A stretch of DNA of 64,000 nucleotides from assembly GCA_903862425.1 (NCBI GenBank), contig CAIOYC010000031.1, positions 38,098 through 102,097 on the forward strand. The letters are read 5' to 3'. Below the pieces are notes generated by a model. It searched no databases. It saw only the letters and a program-made list of their open reading frames with translations, and was not told the DNA's origin. Source of the stretch: an uncultured Caulobacterales bacterium. GTDB taxonomy: Bacteria; Pseudomonadota; Alphaproteobacteria; Caulobacterales; Caulobacteraceae. Below are positions 54,871 through 63,824 of this stretch, one piece after another; positions within the stretch are counted from its first letter, which is position 1, and the number at the start of each line of letters is the position of its first letter. The position numbers were made by a program, and so were the translations under genes.

Positions 54871-54885
54871 ATAGCTAAACTCTAT
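54871..54885. promoter_or_regulatory. Candidate LysR box (ATAG-N7-CTAT)
   Basis: ATAGCTAAACTCTAT is a short palindrome of T-N11-A type, the standard LysR-binding pattern, in the intergenic region between the TonB receptor and the LysR gene. It lies 20 bases upstream of the regulator start, so it fits autorepression; control of the receptor, 125 bases away, would need further sites. Confidence 0.45.
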
Positions 54886-54905
54886 GGAGTTAGGAGGCCT
54901 GCAAC

Positions 54906-55832
54906 TTGGACGTTAGGCAAATGAAGCAGGTGCTGGCCATCGGGCGGCATGGCAGTTTCTCGAAAGCTGCTAAGGAGTTAGGTATCACCCAACCAACCCT
55001 TTCGAAGAGCATCGCCAGGCTCGAAGATGAATTGGGCGTAATGTTGTTCGACCGATCCGGTTGGCGGGCCCAGATGACGCCCATGGGAGAGTTCTTCGTG
55101 GAGCAGGCTGCGGGGCTGGTGGACGAGTCACATCGGCTGGAGCGGAATATCCAGCTCATCGCGCGGGGCGAGATCGGCGAAGTGAAGATCGGACTAGGTC
55201 CGGCCCTGCAGGCGGCCTTCATGCCGAAACTTGCTGGCGAGATCATCACCCGCCATCCAAGGCTCAAGCTGACCATTATGGCCGACAGCGCGATCGGTCT
55301 GCTGCAAGGCGTCAATTCCGGCGCCTACGACATGATTCTCGTTGCCGACGCGGCGATTGCTAAAGAAGTCGGCCTAGTCAGTTACATCGTCATTGAGGAG
55401 CCGGGTATCGCCGTCGCCGCGCCCGGGCACCCGCTCGACGGCAGGGCCAGGATCAGTGTCGCCGAGTTCGGCGCCTACAATGTGATTGGGAGCGCTACCT
55501 CTAGTACCTCGACGCCGGTGCTTTACACCATGCCGGAATTGTCGCTCAAAACGCGGACGCATAAGGGGTTCGACCCCACGATCGTCACCAATGATCTGGA
55601 GACTACACTCGACCTCGTGCGCAAGGGCGTCTGTATCTATGCCGGTCCGGCCCACGTGGTGATGCCGTCGATCCTGCGCGGCGAGCTCTCTCGGCTCGAT
55701 GTGGACTGGTCGTTCACCTACCGCGCCGTGGCGGCGATGACGGTGGCGGCCAGCCTTTCGCCCATGCTTCGCCAGATCGTCGGCTATGCCCAGGCGGTCG
55801 GTTCGGAGCTCGTGGCGGCCAGCGTGGGGTGA
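54906..55832 (+). CDS. LysR-family transcriptional regulator
   Basis: A 308-residue LysR regulator. The winged helix is at residues 3-60: GSFSKAAKELGITQPTLSKSIARLEDELGVMLFDRSG. The effector domain starts near residue 90 (IGEVKIGLGPALQ) with further pocket segments (MILVADAAIA). The start is TTG at 54906, supported by AGGAGG 8 bases upstream; the first ATG in frame is five codons on. Divergent from the TonB receptor and followed after 295 bases by a DUF1254 gene. It probably senses a ligand linked to the receptor or to the genes downstream. Confidence 0.9.
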   Translation: MDVRQMKQVLAIGRHGSFSKAAKELGITQPTLSKSIARLEDELGVMLFDRSGWRAQMTPMGEFFVEQAAGLVDESHRLERNIQLIARGEIGEVKIGLGPALQAAFMPKLAGEIITRHPRLKLTIMADSAIGLLQGVNSGAYDMILVADAAIAKEVGLVSYIVIEEPGIAVAAPGHPLDGRARISVAEFGAYNVIGSATSSTSTPVLYTMPELSLKTRTHKGFDPTIVTNDLETTLDLVRKGVCIYAGPAHVVMPSILRGELSRLDVDWSFTYRAVAAMTVAASLSPMLRQIVGYAQAVGSELVAASVG

Positions 55833-56127
55833 ACCAGATCGGCGAGGACTAGGCACGCCTTGGATAGTGTCCGGATCAGCGACAACGCCCCGCACCGATC
55901 CAATTCGCAATCGTACCCCGCCCCCCCTTTATTTGGGAGAAAAACAAAAAGTCCGACGCCCTGCGCCTAGTGAAAGTTTGCTGGAACTCAATAGCTGTCG
56001 GCTATCGTTGGCGTGCAACCTATTCAATTTCACGCCCATGGACGTGGGTGCTACGCTTGGATCAAGCCAGCTGGGCCGCGTCGTGTTTCGACCCTGGATT
56101 TAGCGGCAACAAAGTGGGAGTGTCCAT
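55833..56127. other. Intergenic region upstream of the DUF1254 gene
   Basis: 295 bases. It contains a C-run followed by A-rich sequence (about 55920-55950) and a segment with AT-rich blocks (56010-56035) that could be a promoter, but no clear -35/-10 pair. No ORF or RNA motif recognised. Confidence 0.3.
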
Positions 56128-57456
56128 TTGCATCGTCGTGAGTTCATCGGCGCCGTCGGCGGTGTCGCCGCGCTAGGTTTTGCCGAAGCCGCCTTTGCCG
56201 CATCTTCCGACCTTGAAGCCGACGCTCGCAACGCCTGGCTCTATGTGTTGCCACTGATCGAGATGGCGGCGGCACGCATTCGCATGACCGACATGAGCCG
56301 TCCCGGCCAACACGCCGGGCTCAGCGTCTTCCGCCATGCCGAGAAGCTCGTCGGCCCGGAAGATCGCGGCATCACCACGCCCAATAACGACACCCTCTAT
56401 TCCAACAGCTTCATCGACCTGACCAAAGGACCGCTGACGCTTACCGTGCCCAAGGCCGGGTCTCGCTACCTGTCGGTGGCGGTGATGGACATGTTCACCA
56501 ACAACAACGTCATCCTGGGCGCGCGCACGCCGGGCGGGGCGGCCGGGACCTGGCGCCTGATCGGGCCGGATATGAACCCGACCGGTCCGCGCGACCTGCA
56601 GATCAAGACGCCCCACGCCTGGGTGCTGTCGCGCGTCCTGCTCGACGGTCTGCCCGATATGGCGGCCGCCCAGACGGTGCAGCACGCGGTGACGCTGTCA
56701 GGTCCGAAGGCGGCCAAGCCGCGTGTCTACGCGCATCGCGACGCGCCGTGGAGCGCCTATTTCCAGTCCGCTGCTGGGCTCCTGCAGAGCGAGGGGACGG
56801 GGACCGCGCCGGCCGGTCTGGCCGCCTTCGAGCGTGTGAAGAACGCTGGTCGCAGGCAGGATTTCGCCGCGTCCGGCTACAGCGCCGCCGACGCCGCAGC
56901 TATCGCCAAAGGGGTGGAGAGCGCGCGCAAAATCGTCGAGACGGCGGCCGATCATGTGAGCTTCATCGACGGCTGGAGCTATCCGAAGCCGGACCTCGGC
57001 GACTACGGCGATGACTACATCTATCGCGCCATCATCGCCGTGGCCGGGCTCGGCGCCCTGACCCGGCCCGAGGCCATGTATATGCGCGCGGCGTCCGAGG
57101 ATGGCTCGCCCCTCTTCAAGGGCGACGGCCTCTACCGGTTGAACCTGCCCAAGCCGATCCCGGTGAACAGCTTCTGGTCCCTGACCATGTATGAGGCCAC
57201 CAAGGACGGTCAGTATTTTCTGACCGAGAACGTGCTCCACCGCTACGCGATTGGCGACCGCACACCGGGGTTGAAGAAGAACGCCGACGGCAGCGTCGAT
57301 ATCTGGATTGGCCGCCAGGACCCGGGCGGCGAGCGCACCTCAAACTGGCTTCCGGCGCCCAAGACAGGCCCGTTCAGTCTGACCATGCGCGCCTATCTGC
57401 CCAAGCCCGAGATGCAGGATCTGACCTATCATCTGCCGCCCGTAACGAAGGTTTGA
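56128..57456 (+). CDS. Tat-exported DUF1254/DUF1214 protein
   Basis: A 442-residue periplasmic protein. The N-terminus HRREFIGAVGGVAALGFAEAAFA is a Tat signal (RREFI) with cleavage near residue 24. DUF1254 follows at about residues 35-165 (NAWLYVLPLIEM, TPNNDTLYSNSFIDL, LSVAVMDMFTNNN), and DUF1214 at about 320-425 (YRLNLPKPIPVNSFWSLTMYEA, DIWIGRQDPG). The start is TTG 56128 with GGGAG 7 bases ahead. Function unknown in this family. Same strand as the GST-like gene 8 bases downstream, suggesting an operon. Confidence 0.88.
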   Translation: MHRREFIGAVGGVAALGFAEAAFAASSDLEADARNAWLYVLPLIEMAAARIRMTDMSRPGQHAGLSVFRHAEKLVGPEDRGITTPNNDTLYSNSFIDLTKGPLTLTVPKAGSRYLSVAVMDMFTNNNVILGARTPGGAAGTWRLIGPDMNPTGPRDLQIKTPHAWVLSRVLLDGLPDMAAAQTVQHAVTLSGPKAAKPRVYAHRDAPWSAYFQSAAGLLQSEGTGTAPAGLAAFERVKNAGRRQDFAASGYSAADAAAIAKGVESARKIVETAADHVSFIDGWSYPKPDLGDYGDDYIYRAIIAVAGLGALTRPEAMYMRAASEDGSPLFKGDGLYRLNLPKPIPVNSFWSLTMYEATKDGQYFLTENVLHRYAIGDRTPGLKKNADGSVDIWIGRQDPGGERTSNWLPAPKTGPFSLTMRAYLPKPEMQDLTYHLPPVTKV

Positions 57457-57464
57457 GGCGCGGA

Positions 57465-58472
57465 ATGGCGGGGGAATATCGTATCATCGGGGGGCTTGGG
57501 TCGCCCTATTCGATGAAGATGCGGGCGGTCATGCGCTATCGTCGCTTGCCGCACGTGTGGATCCAGATGGGGCCCGAGCACGAAACGGAACGGGCGCAGG
57601 TGAAGCCCGCCGTCATTCCGGTGATCCAGTATCCGGACGGAAGCTATCACAACGACTCCACACCGATGATCTTGGATCTGGAGCGGTTGCATCCCGGACA
57701 GCGTTCGGTGCTACCGGACAATCCCGCCGACGCCTTCCTCGCCTTGCTGCTCGAAGACATGGCCGACGAATGGGGCACAAAACTGATGTTCCACTACCGC
57801 TGGTTCGCCGAGCGGGATCAGCTCCAGCTCAGCCGCTGGCTGGCCTTCGATCGGCTGGACGGCCTGGACCATATCTTGGCCTTCGCCGACGCCTTCCGTA
57901 GCCGGCAGGTAGGTCGGATGGCGCTCGTCGGCTGCACGCCGGCGAACGCCCCGGTGATCGAGGAGACGGCGCGGCGCCTGCTGGCTATCTTCGAAGCCCA
58001 GGTACCGGAGCGCAAGTACCTCTTCGGCACGCGACCTTCGTTGGCGGAGTTCAGCTGGTACGGTCAGCTCTCGCAGCTGATTGTCGATCCCAGCCCCAAC
58101 GACCTGATGCGCCAGATCGCCCCCTTCACCAGCCGTTGGGTGATGCAGATGGACGACGCCTCGGGCGTTGAGGGCGAATGGACGCCGGAGGCGCGCGCCG
58201 CCGCGGTGGAGTCGCTGCTGGCCTTCGCCGGCGAAGTTTATTTCCCGTTCTTGCTCGCCAATGCCGCCGCCGTGGCGCGGGGCGACGAGACCTTTACGGT
58301 CGAACTCCTCGGCAAGCCGTGGACGCAGGGGGCGTTCCGATACCAGGCGAAGTGCCTCGCCAACCTGCGCGCGGCTTTCGTCGCGCTGGACGACAAAGTG
58401 CGAGCGGAGCTCGAGCCGTTGCTCCTCCGCACGGGCTGCCTCGCTCTGTTGAGCGGAACTGGTCATGCTTGA
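57465..58472 (+). CDS. GST-fold protein with extended C-terminus
   Basis: A 335-residue protein. The N-terminal thioredoxin-like domain has GSPYSMKMRAVMRYRRLPH (about residues 10-28) and PVIQYPDGSYHNDSTPMILDLE, the usual cis-Pro and GSH-contact areas. A helical C-domain follows with YLFGTRPSLAEFSWYGQL, typical of GST C-domains. The extra C-terminal 100 residues are unusual for a GST. ATG 57465 is preferred over the nearby TTG. It could conjugate or isomerise a substrate taken up by the nearby receptor, but no direct evidence. Confidence 0.8.
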   Translation: MAGEYRIIGGLGSPYSMKMRAVMRYRRLPHVWIQMGPEHETERAQVKPAVIPVIQYPDGSYHNDSTPMILDLERLHPGQRSVLPDNPADAFLALLLEDMADEWGTKLMFHYRWFAERDQLQLSRWLAFDRLDGLDHILAFADAFRSRQVGRMALVGCTPANAPVIEETARRLLAIFEAQVPERKYLFGTRPSLAEFSWYGQLSQLIVDPSPNDLMRQIAPFTSRWVMQMDDASGVEGEWTPEARAAAVESLLAFAGEVYFPFLLANAAAVARGDETFTVELLGKPWTQGAFRYQAKCLANLRAAFVALDDKVRAELEPLLLRTGCLALLSGTGHA

Positions 58473-58555
58473 GGATTTGCTGGCTGCACAAGTGCTCCGC
58501 GGAAGCCTAGTGTCCGCAACGAACTGTCCGTCAGAGACAATCAAAAGGGTGGGTC

Positions 58556-60484
58556 ATGAAGAGGTCTGAACTGTTGGGCCGCGTGTGCGGCGCGGTAGCG
58601 GTGGGGGCGGCGTTGTCGCTGCTGCTGGGCGGCGCGGGATCGAGCGCCACGGATATCAAGCTGGCTACGGCAACGAGCGCAAAGCGCGCCCCGCCGTCAA
58701 AACACCTGCCTGGATACAGCACCGACCGGAACGCCTATTTCGGCGACCTGCACGTGCATACCAAACTGTCCTTCGACGCCTATATCTTCAACGTTCGCGC
58801 CTCGCCGGACGACGCCTACCATTACGCCAAGGGCGAGCCGCTGGGCCACGCGGGCGGGTTCGACGTGCGCCTGCCGACGCCGCTCGACTTCACCGCGGTG
58901 ACCGACCACTCCGAGTACATCGGCGCCCTTCAGCACGTGGGAGATCCGAAGGATCCGTTGCACAGCCTGCCCATCGCGCAGGGTTTGTTCAGCAAGGATC
59001 CCAAGGACATCCAGAAGGCGTTCAACACCCTCGTCGAGGGCTATGAGCACAACACCCTCCCGGCCGCATTCCGCGCCAAGCCGATCATCGCCGAGGCCTG
59101 GAAGGAGATCCAGGACGCCGCGGAACGCAACAACGATCCCGGCCGCTTCACCACCTTTGTCGGTTACGAATACACCTCCGCGCCCGATGGCCGGAACCTG
59201 CACCGCAACGTGATCTTCAAAGGGGCCAAGGTACCGGACGCGCCCTATACGGCGCTCGAGTCCAACGATCCGGAGAACCTCTGGCGCACCATGGACGGCT
59301 GGCGTTCGCACGGGGTCGAGGCTCTGGCCATCCCTCACAACGCCAACGGCTCGGACGGGATCATGTTCGAGAACACCAAGCGCAATGGCCAGCCCATGGA
59401 CAAGGCCTATGCCGAGTTGCGTATGCGCAACGAACCGCTCACCGAGATTACCCAGACCAAGGGTACATCCGAGACTCACCCTTCACTTTCGCCCAATGAT
59501 GAATGGGCCAATTTCGAGATCATGGAGAGCTATATCGGCCGCGCCAAACCCGTCACCCACTTTGACGGCAGCTATGTGCGCAAAGCCCTGAAGGACGGGA
59601 TCCTGATGCAGGAGACCAAGGGCTTCAACCCGTTCAAGCTCGGTTTCATCGGCTCCACCGACACCCATAACGCCACGCCGGGCCCGGCCATGGAGAAGTA
59701 CTATTACGGCAAGGTGGGTAAGCTCGACGCCACTCCCGCGCAGCGCGGCTCGGTGCCGCCGAAGGGCGCCAAGACTTGGGAAGGCTACAAGCCCGATCCC
59801 ATGACTTCCGAAGGCCGCTTCCAGCAGTGGGGCGCCTCCGGCATTGCCGGTGTGTGGGCCGAAGAGAATTCACGCGATTCCATCTATGCCGCGCTTCGCC
59901 GCAAGGAGACCTTCGCCACATCCGGTCCGCGCATCCGCGTCCGTTTCTTCGCCGGCTACGACTTCCCGTCCGACCTGTTGAAGCGGCCCGACAGCATCGC
60001 CCAGGCCTATGCTCATGGGGTGCCGATGGGTGGAGACCTGCTCGCCGCCAAGGGCCGCACGCCCAAATTCCTGGTCTGGGGTCTGCGCGACCCGCAGGCG
60101 GGCTTCCTGCAGCGCATCCAGGTGGTGAAGGGCTGGGTCGAGAACGGCGTCGCTAAAGAGCGCGTGTTCGACGTTGGCTGCTCGGACCACCTGACCCTCG
60201 ACACCAGCACCTGGCGCTGCCCGTCGAACGGCGCGACGGTCGACATGACCAACTGCGCGCCCAGCCGCTTCAAGGGCGACGTCGAGCTGCGCACGGTGTG
60301 GACCGACCCAACCTTCGACCAGCGCCAGCGCGCCTTCTACTATGTGCGTGTGCTGGAGAACCCGTCGTGCCGCTGGTCCACCTGGGATGCGTTGCGCAAC
60401 GGCACCCCGCCCGCGCCGAACCTGCAGCCCACCATCATGGAGCGGGCCTGGTCCTCGCCCATCTGGTACGAGCCGAAGACCTGA
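58556..60484 (+). CDS. DUF3604 family protein (PHP-like)
   Basis: A 642-residue secreted protein with signal peptide (residues 1-30, alternating Ala/Gly hydrophobic). The domain begins YFGDLHVHTKLSFDAY (about residues 60-76), a PHP/amidohydrolase-like metal motif, and continues FTAVTDHSEYIG and TTFVGYEYTSAP. The late SGIAGVWAEENSRDSIYAALRRKETFATSGPRIRVR is the characteristic DUF3604 stretch. Metal-dependent hydrolysis is plausible by motif, substrate unknown. It starts 83 bases after the GST-like gene, so it may share its transcript. Confidence 0.9.
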   Translation: MKRSELLGRVCGAVAVGAALSLLLGGAGSSATDIKLATATSAKRAPPSKHLPGYSTDRNAYFGDLHVHTKLSFDAYIFNVRASPDDAYHYAKGEPLGHAGGFDVRLPTPLDFTAVTDHSEYIGALQHVGDPKDPLHSLPIAQGLFSKDPKDIQKAFNTLVEGYEHNTLPAAFRAKPIIAEAWKEIQDAAERNNDPGRFTTFVGYEYTSAPDGRNLHRNVIFKGAKVPDAPYTALESNDPENLWRTMDGWRSHGVEALAIPHNANGSDGIMFENTKRNGQPMDKAYAELRMRNEPLTEITQTKGTSETHPSLSPNDEWANFEIMESYIGRAKPVTHFDGSYVRKALKDGILMQETKGFNPFKLGFIGSTDTHNATPGPAMEKYYYGKVGKLDATPAQRGSVPPKGAKTWEGYKPDPMTSEGRFQQWGASGIAGVWAEENSRDSIYAALRRKETFATSGPRIRVRFFAGYDFPSDLLKRPDSIAQAYAHGVPMGGDLLAAKGRTPKFLVWGLRDPQAGFLQRIQVVKGWVENGVAKERVFDVGCSDHLTLDTSTWRCPSNGATVDMTNCAPSRFKGDVELRTVWTDPTFDQRQRAFYYVRVLENPSCRWSTWDALRNGTPPAPNLQPTIMERAWSSPIWYEPKT

Positions 60485-60500
60485 GCCGAAAAGCTGATTG

Positions 60501-61376
60501 ATGACCGTTTTGTCTGACGCCCCCGACGGCTCGCGTATTGGCGCCGGCGGGGCTATGGGCCGGCTCCGACGCGCCGCGCGCGAGCCGCTGCTCCACTTCA
60601 TCGTCCTCGGCGCGCTAATCTTCGCCGGCATCATGGGGGTGAAATTCCTGCAGAAGCCGACGGTGAGCATCGCCGCCCAGGACATCAACCAGCTGGTGGA
60701 ATACTGGCAGTTGCAGACCCAACGCGCGCCCAACAAACAGGAACTGGCGGCCATCATCCAGGGACGGGTGGATGAAGAGCTTCTGGCCCGCGAGGCCCAG
60801 CGCCTGGGTATGGACAAGGACGACCTGATCATCCGTCGCCGCCTGGCGCAGAAGATGTCCTTCGCCAGCGAGGATCTCGGCGACGCCCAGCCGAGCACCG
60901 CCACCCTTCGCGCCGAGTACGACCGCACCAAAGCCCGCTATGCCGCCCCCGCGCGCGTCACCCTGCGTCACGTGTTCTTCAGCGCCGACCGGGGCGGCGA
61001 TGCGGCCCATGCGGCGGCGGTCGCGGCGCTTGCCAAGGCTCAGGCGGGCGTCGATCCGGCGGGCGACCCCTCGCTCCTGCCTCTTACCTATGCGGACGCC
61101 GATCCTGAGGCCCTGGCTCGCGATTATGGCCCGGACTTCGCCAAGACCGCCACCACGGCCCCGCTCGACCACTGGATCGGCCCGGTGCAATCGCCCTTCG
61201 GCTACCATCTGATACGGGTGGAAGGCCGAGCCCAGCAGATTACCCCGCCTTTCGAGGATGTGCAGGACCAGGTGCGCGAGAACTATCTGGCCGAGCAGCG
61301 GCAGGCCAAGAATGAGGCCTTCTTGCGCAAGCTGCGCCAACAGTATCGCGTCAATGTCGCGGGCGTGTCGCCCTGA
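60501..61376 (+). CDS. Membrane-anchored parvulin-type peptidyl-prolyl isomerase
   Basis: A 291-residue protein with one transmembrane helix (about residues 32-50, FIVLGALIFAGIMGV). The N-terminal SurA-like helical part is followed by the rotamase domain (VTLRHVFFSADRG, then IGPVQSPFGYHLIRVEGRAQ near residue 245). It should face the periplasm and act as a folding catalyst or chaperone. ATG 60501 is used; a TTG just ahead is in frame. Ends in TGATG overlapping the HupE gene, so these are translationally coupled. It probably helps fold or insert a protein in the same cluster. Confidence 0.88.
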   Translation: MTVLSDAPDGSRIGAGGAMGRLRRAAREPLLHFIVLGALIFAGIMGVKFLQKPTVSIAAQDINQLVEYWQLQTQRAPNKQELAAIIQGRVDEELLAREAQRLGMDKDDLIIRRRLAQKMSFASEDLGDAQPSTATLRAEYDRTKARYAAPARVTLRHVFFSADRGGDAAHAAAVAALAKAQAGVDPAGDPSLLPLTYADADPEALARDYGPDFAKTATTAPLDHWIGPVQSPFGYHLIRVEGRAQQITPPFEDVQDQVRENYLAEQRQAKNEAFLRKLRQQYRVNVAGVSP

Positions 61377-62404
61377 TGCTGCCCACCTTGATTCACCGCT
61401 GGCTGGCTCACTTCGCCTGCCTGGTCAGCCTGCTGTTCTGCGCCACGCAGGCCCAGGCCCACGAGGTGCGGCCGGCCCTTTTGCAGATCACCGAGACCGC
61501 GCCGAAGACCTACGAGGTGGAGTGGAAGCAGCCCATGGTCGGCGACCTCGCCATCCATCTGGAGCCGCATCTTTCCGGCGGCGGGCTCGACCGGGCGCCC
61601 GACAGCCTAGACACGCAGCCCGGCTTCCGCATCAAGATCTGGCGGCTGAAGAACGCCGATCTCGACGGCCAGACCATCAATATCGAGGGCCTCTCCGCCA
61701 GCGTCACCGACGTGCTGCTGCGGGTCAGCCCTATCAAAGGGGAGGGGATCAACGCCGTGATCCGCCCAGCCGAGCCCACCTATGCCCTGGCGCTGGGCAG
61801 GCCCAAAGGCATGGCCGTACCGGGCTATCTGCGCATGGGGGTGGAGCACATCCTCACCGGCTTCGACCACCTGATGTTCGTTTTCGGCCTGTTCCTGCTG
61901 GTAGGGCCCAGCTGGCGTCTGGTGAAGGCCATCACCGCCTTTACCGCCGCCCACTCCATCACACTTGGGCTCGCAGCGCTCGGCTTCATCCACTTCCCCT
62001 CGGCGGTGATCGAGGCGCTGGTGGCGCTCAGCATCGTCTTCGTCGCCTGGGAGCTGGTGAAGGGGCCGGTGTCCGACAGCCTGGCCTTCCGCCATCCATG
62101 GCTGATCGCCTTCACCTTCGGACTACTGCATGGTCTGGCCTTTGCCGGCGCGCTGGCCGATGTGGGCCTGCCCCAAGGGCAGGCGCCCCAGGCGCTGCTC
62201 ATGTTCAATGTCGGGGTGGAGATAGGCCAGCTATCCTTCATCGGCGTGGTGCTGGCCGTCACCTGGCTGCTGCAGCGCATTCCGCTCTGGCGTCGGGCTG
62301 AGGCCCTGCCCTGGGCGCACCAAGTTCCGGCCTATGTGATCGGCGCCCTGTCGAGCTATTGGCTGATCGAGCGGATCGTTACGGCGGTGACCCCCTCCGC
62401 CTGA
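61376..62404 (+). CDS. HupE/UreJ-family membrane protein
   Basis: A 342-residue protein. Signal peptide/first helix (residues 10-30, ending AQAHEVRPALL), a soluble domain to about residue 150, then seven or so transmembrane helices. The HupE/UreJ signatures are MGVEHILTGFDHLMFVFGL, FTAAHSITLGLAALG, FGLLHGLAFAGAL and LLMFNVGVEIGQLSFI. These His residues are expected to coordinate metal in the membrane, as for Ni/Co carriers. It is the last of the DUF3604-parvulin-HupE trio and converges on the MBL hydrolase 20 bases downstream. Confidence 0.9.
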   Translation: MLPTLIHRWLAHFACLVSLLFCATQAQAHEVRPALLQITETAPKTYEVEWKQPMVGDLAIHLEPHLSGGGLDRAPDSLDTQPGFRIKIWRLKNADLDGQTINIEGLSASVTDVLLRVSPIKGEGINAVIRPAEPTYALALGRPKGMAVPGYLRMGVEHILTGFDHLMFVFGLFLLVGPSWRLVKAITAFTAAHSITLGLAALGFIHFPSAVIEALVALSIVFVAWELVKGPVSDSLAFRHPWLIAFTFGLLHGLAFAGALADVGLPQGQAPQALLMFNVGVEIGQLSFIGVVLAVTWLLQRIPLWRRAEALPWAHQVPAYVIGALSSYWLIERIVTAVTPSA

Positions 62405-62423
62405 TCCGCGCCTGGGGCTGGTC

Positions 62424-63464
62424 TCAGTATTGGCCGAAGTCGATTGCCGTCGATCCGACGGGCAGGTCTATGGTCATCCCGTCCTTGGCCAGGCGCCAGT
62501 CGGGAAAGCCCACCGCGTCGATGCCCTTGGTGAAGCTCTGCGGGGTGAAAAAGGGCAGGCCGGCCTGGGTCAGATGATAGAGCACCAGCGCCTTCACCCC
62601 TGCCGCCTTGGCGATCTCCGCCGCCTCCACCGGGGTCGTGTGGTAGCTCAGCGTATCCTTCATGATCGAGGCGAGACGTGGATTCCCCGACATGGTCAGG
62701 CCGTTCACCGTCATCCGCGTCATGTCCGAATTCTGGGCCTCGTGCAGCAAGACGTCCGCGCCCTTGGCGGCCACTGCCAACGGTGGCCACTTGATGGTGT
62801 CGCCGCTCACCACCACCGACCGACCCTTGTAATCGAATCGATAGGCATAGGCGGGATTGGCCGGACTGTGTTCGACGGCGATGGCGGTCACCTTCAGCCC
62901 ATCCTGGCTCCAGACCACCGCCTCGCGCACTCCGTTTGCGTCGCCCTTGGCGGGAAGGGTGACGACCTTGGGAGCTAGAAGGCCGAGCGCGAGGGGCAGC
63001 TTCACGCTGTCGTGCTCGTGGTGGGCGTGGCGAAAGCCGTGGTCGGGGCCATAGGCTTCATTGAATCCGGCGCCGAGATGGTCGACACCCGGCGGCCCGA
63101 TCAGGGGCAGGGCGGCCGGCCTGCCGGCCACCCAGCTCTGCATGTTGAATTCACCCAGGCCGCCGATGTGGTCGGAATGCAGGTGGGTGATAAAGACTGC
63201 CTTGATGGCGCCCAGCGGCATGCGCCACAGCATCAGGTTCTTGGTCGCCTCCGGTCCTATATCGATGAGGTAGAGGCCGCCGCCCGCCTGGATCGCGACG
63301 CAGGGCTTCGCCCGATCGCGGATCGGCAGCGGCCCGGACGTGCCGCACAACGTGACTCTGAGACTATCGGTGGCCGGCGCCGTTTGCGCGTTTGCGGATG
63401 GGGTTGTAAATGCGCAGACGACCGCTGTGGTCAAAACGGCGCCAAGTATCCGGAAAAGCCACAT
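62424..63464 (-). CDS. Secreted MBL-fold hydrolase (arylsulfatase/RNase Z-like group)
   Basis: A 346-residue MBL-fold enzyme with a signal peptide (residues 1-27, ending SANAQ). The metal motif is THLHSDHIGG (His94, His96, Asp98, His99). Later ligands are HSPANPAYAY, VVSGDTI and YHLTQ-type His. The N-terminal GTSGPLP is typical of the RNase Z/arylsulfatase-type branch. ATG 63462-63464 is used because it directly begins the signal peptide and GGAAA lies 5 bases upstream; two farther in-frame ATGs would lengthen it to 365 residues. It converges on the HupE gene. Confidence 0.85.
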   Translation of the reverse strand: MWLFRILGAVLTTAVVCAFTTPSANAQTAPATDSLRVTLCGTSGPLPIRDRAKPCVAIQAGGGLYLIDIGPEATKNLMLWRMPLGAIKAVFITHLHSDHIGGLGEFNMQSWVAGRPAALPLIGPPGVDHLGAGFNEAYGPDHGFRHAHHEHDSVKLPLALGLLAPKVVTLPAKGDANGVREAVVWSQDGLKVTAIAVEHSPANPAYAYRFDYKGRSVVVSGDTIKWPPLAVAAKGADVLLHEAQNSDMTRMTVNGLTMSGNPRLASIMKDTLSYHTTPVEAAEIAKAAGVKALVLYHLTQAGLPFFTPQSFTKGIDAVGFPDWRLAKDGMTIDLPVGSTAIDFGQY

Positions 63465-63824
63465 ATTCGTTTCCGCCCCCATCGTTTTGGACAGGTTGCG
63501 CCACTTCCTCATGAGGTGCAACGCATATTGAAAGCAGTCATAGGGTCGTAAGACTTTGATCTTTTTGCATTGGCATGAATTCCGCCATATCTCGGTTCGA
63601 CTGGCTCACTGCGATAATCATTGAGTTGAATGGCCACGCAGAAGAACGAATGCTTTTAACCTCTGCAGACCATCAAAGCGTCTGCGGCCAGGCATTTGGG
63701 AGAACAGAAACCTAGGCCAGGAACGGGCAGGGAGGTCTGCTTTCCACTGATTGTGTTGAAAAAGGCCGGTTGAAGCTGTCACTCAGCTCTGATTCACTCC
63801 TGTTGAGAGCTGGAGAACACGGCG
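63465..63824. other. Intergenic region and left end of a transposon
   Basis: About 360 bases. The left half (63522-63735) shows no gene, RNA or repeat I recognise. From about 63745 the sequence includes TGTGTTGAAAAAGGCCGG, the type of end seen in many IS1182-like elements, so the insertion sequence probably starts near 63740-63755; the right end lies outside the window. Confidence 0.4.
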
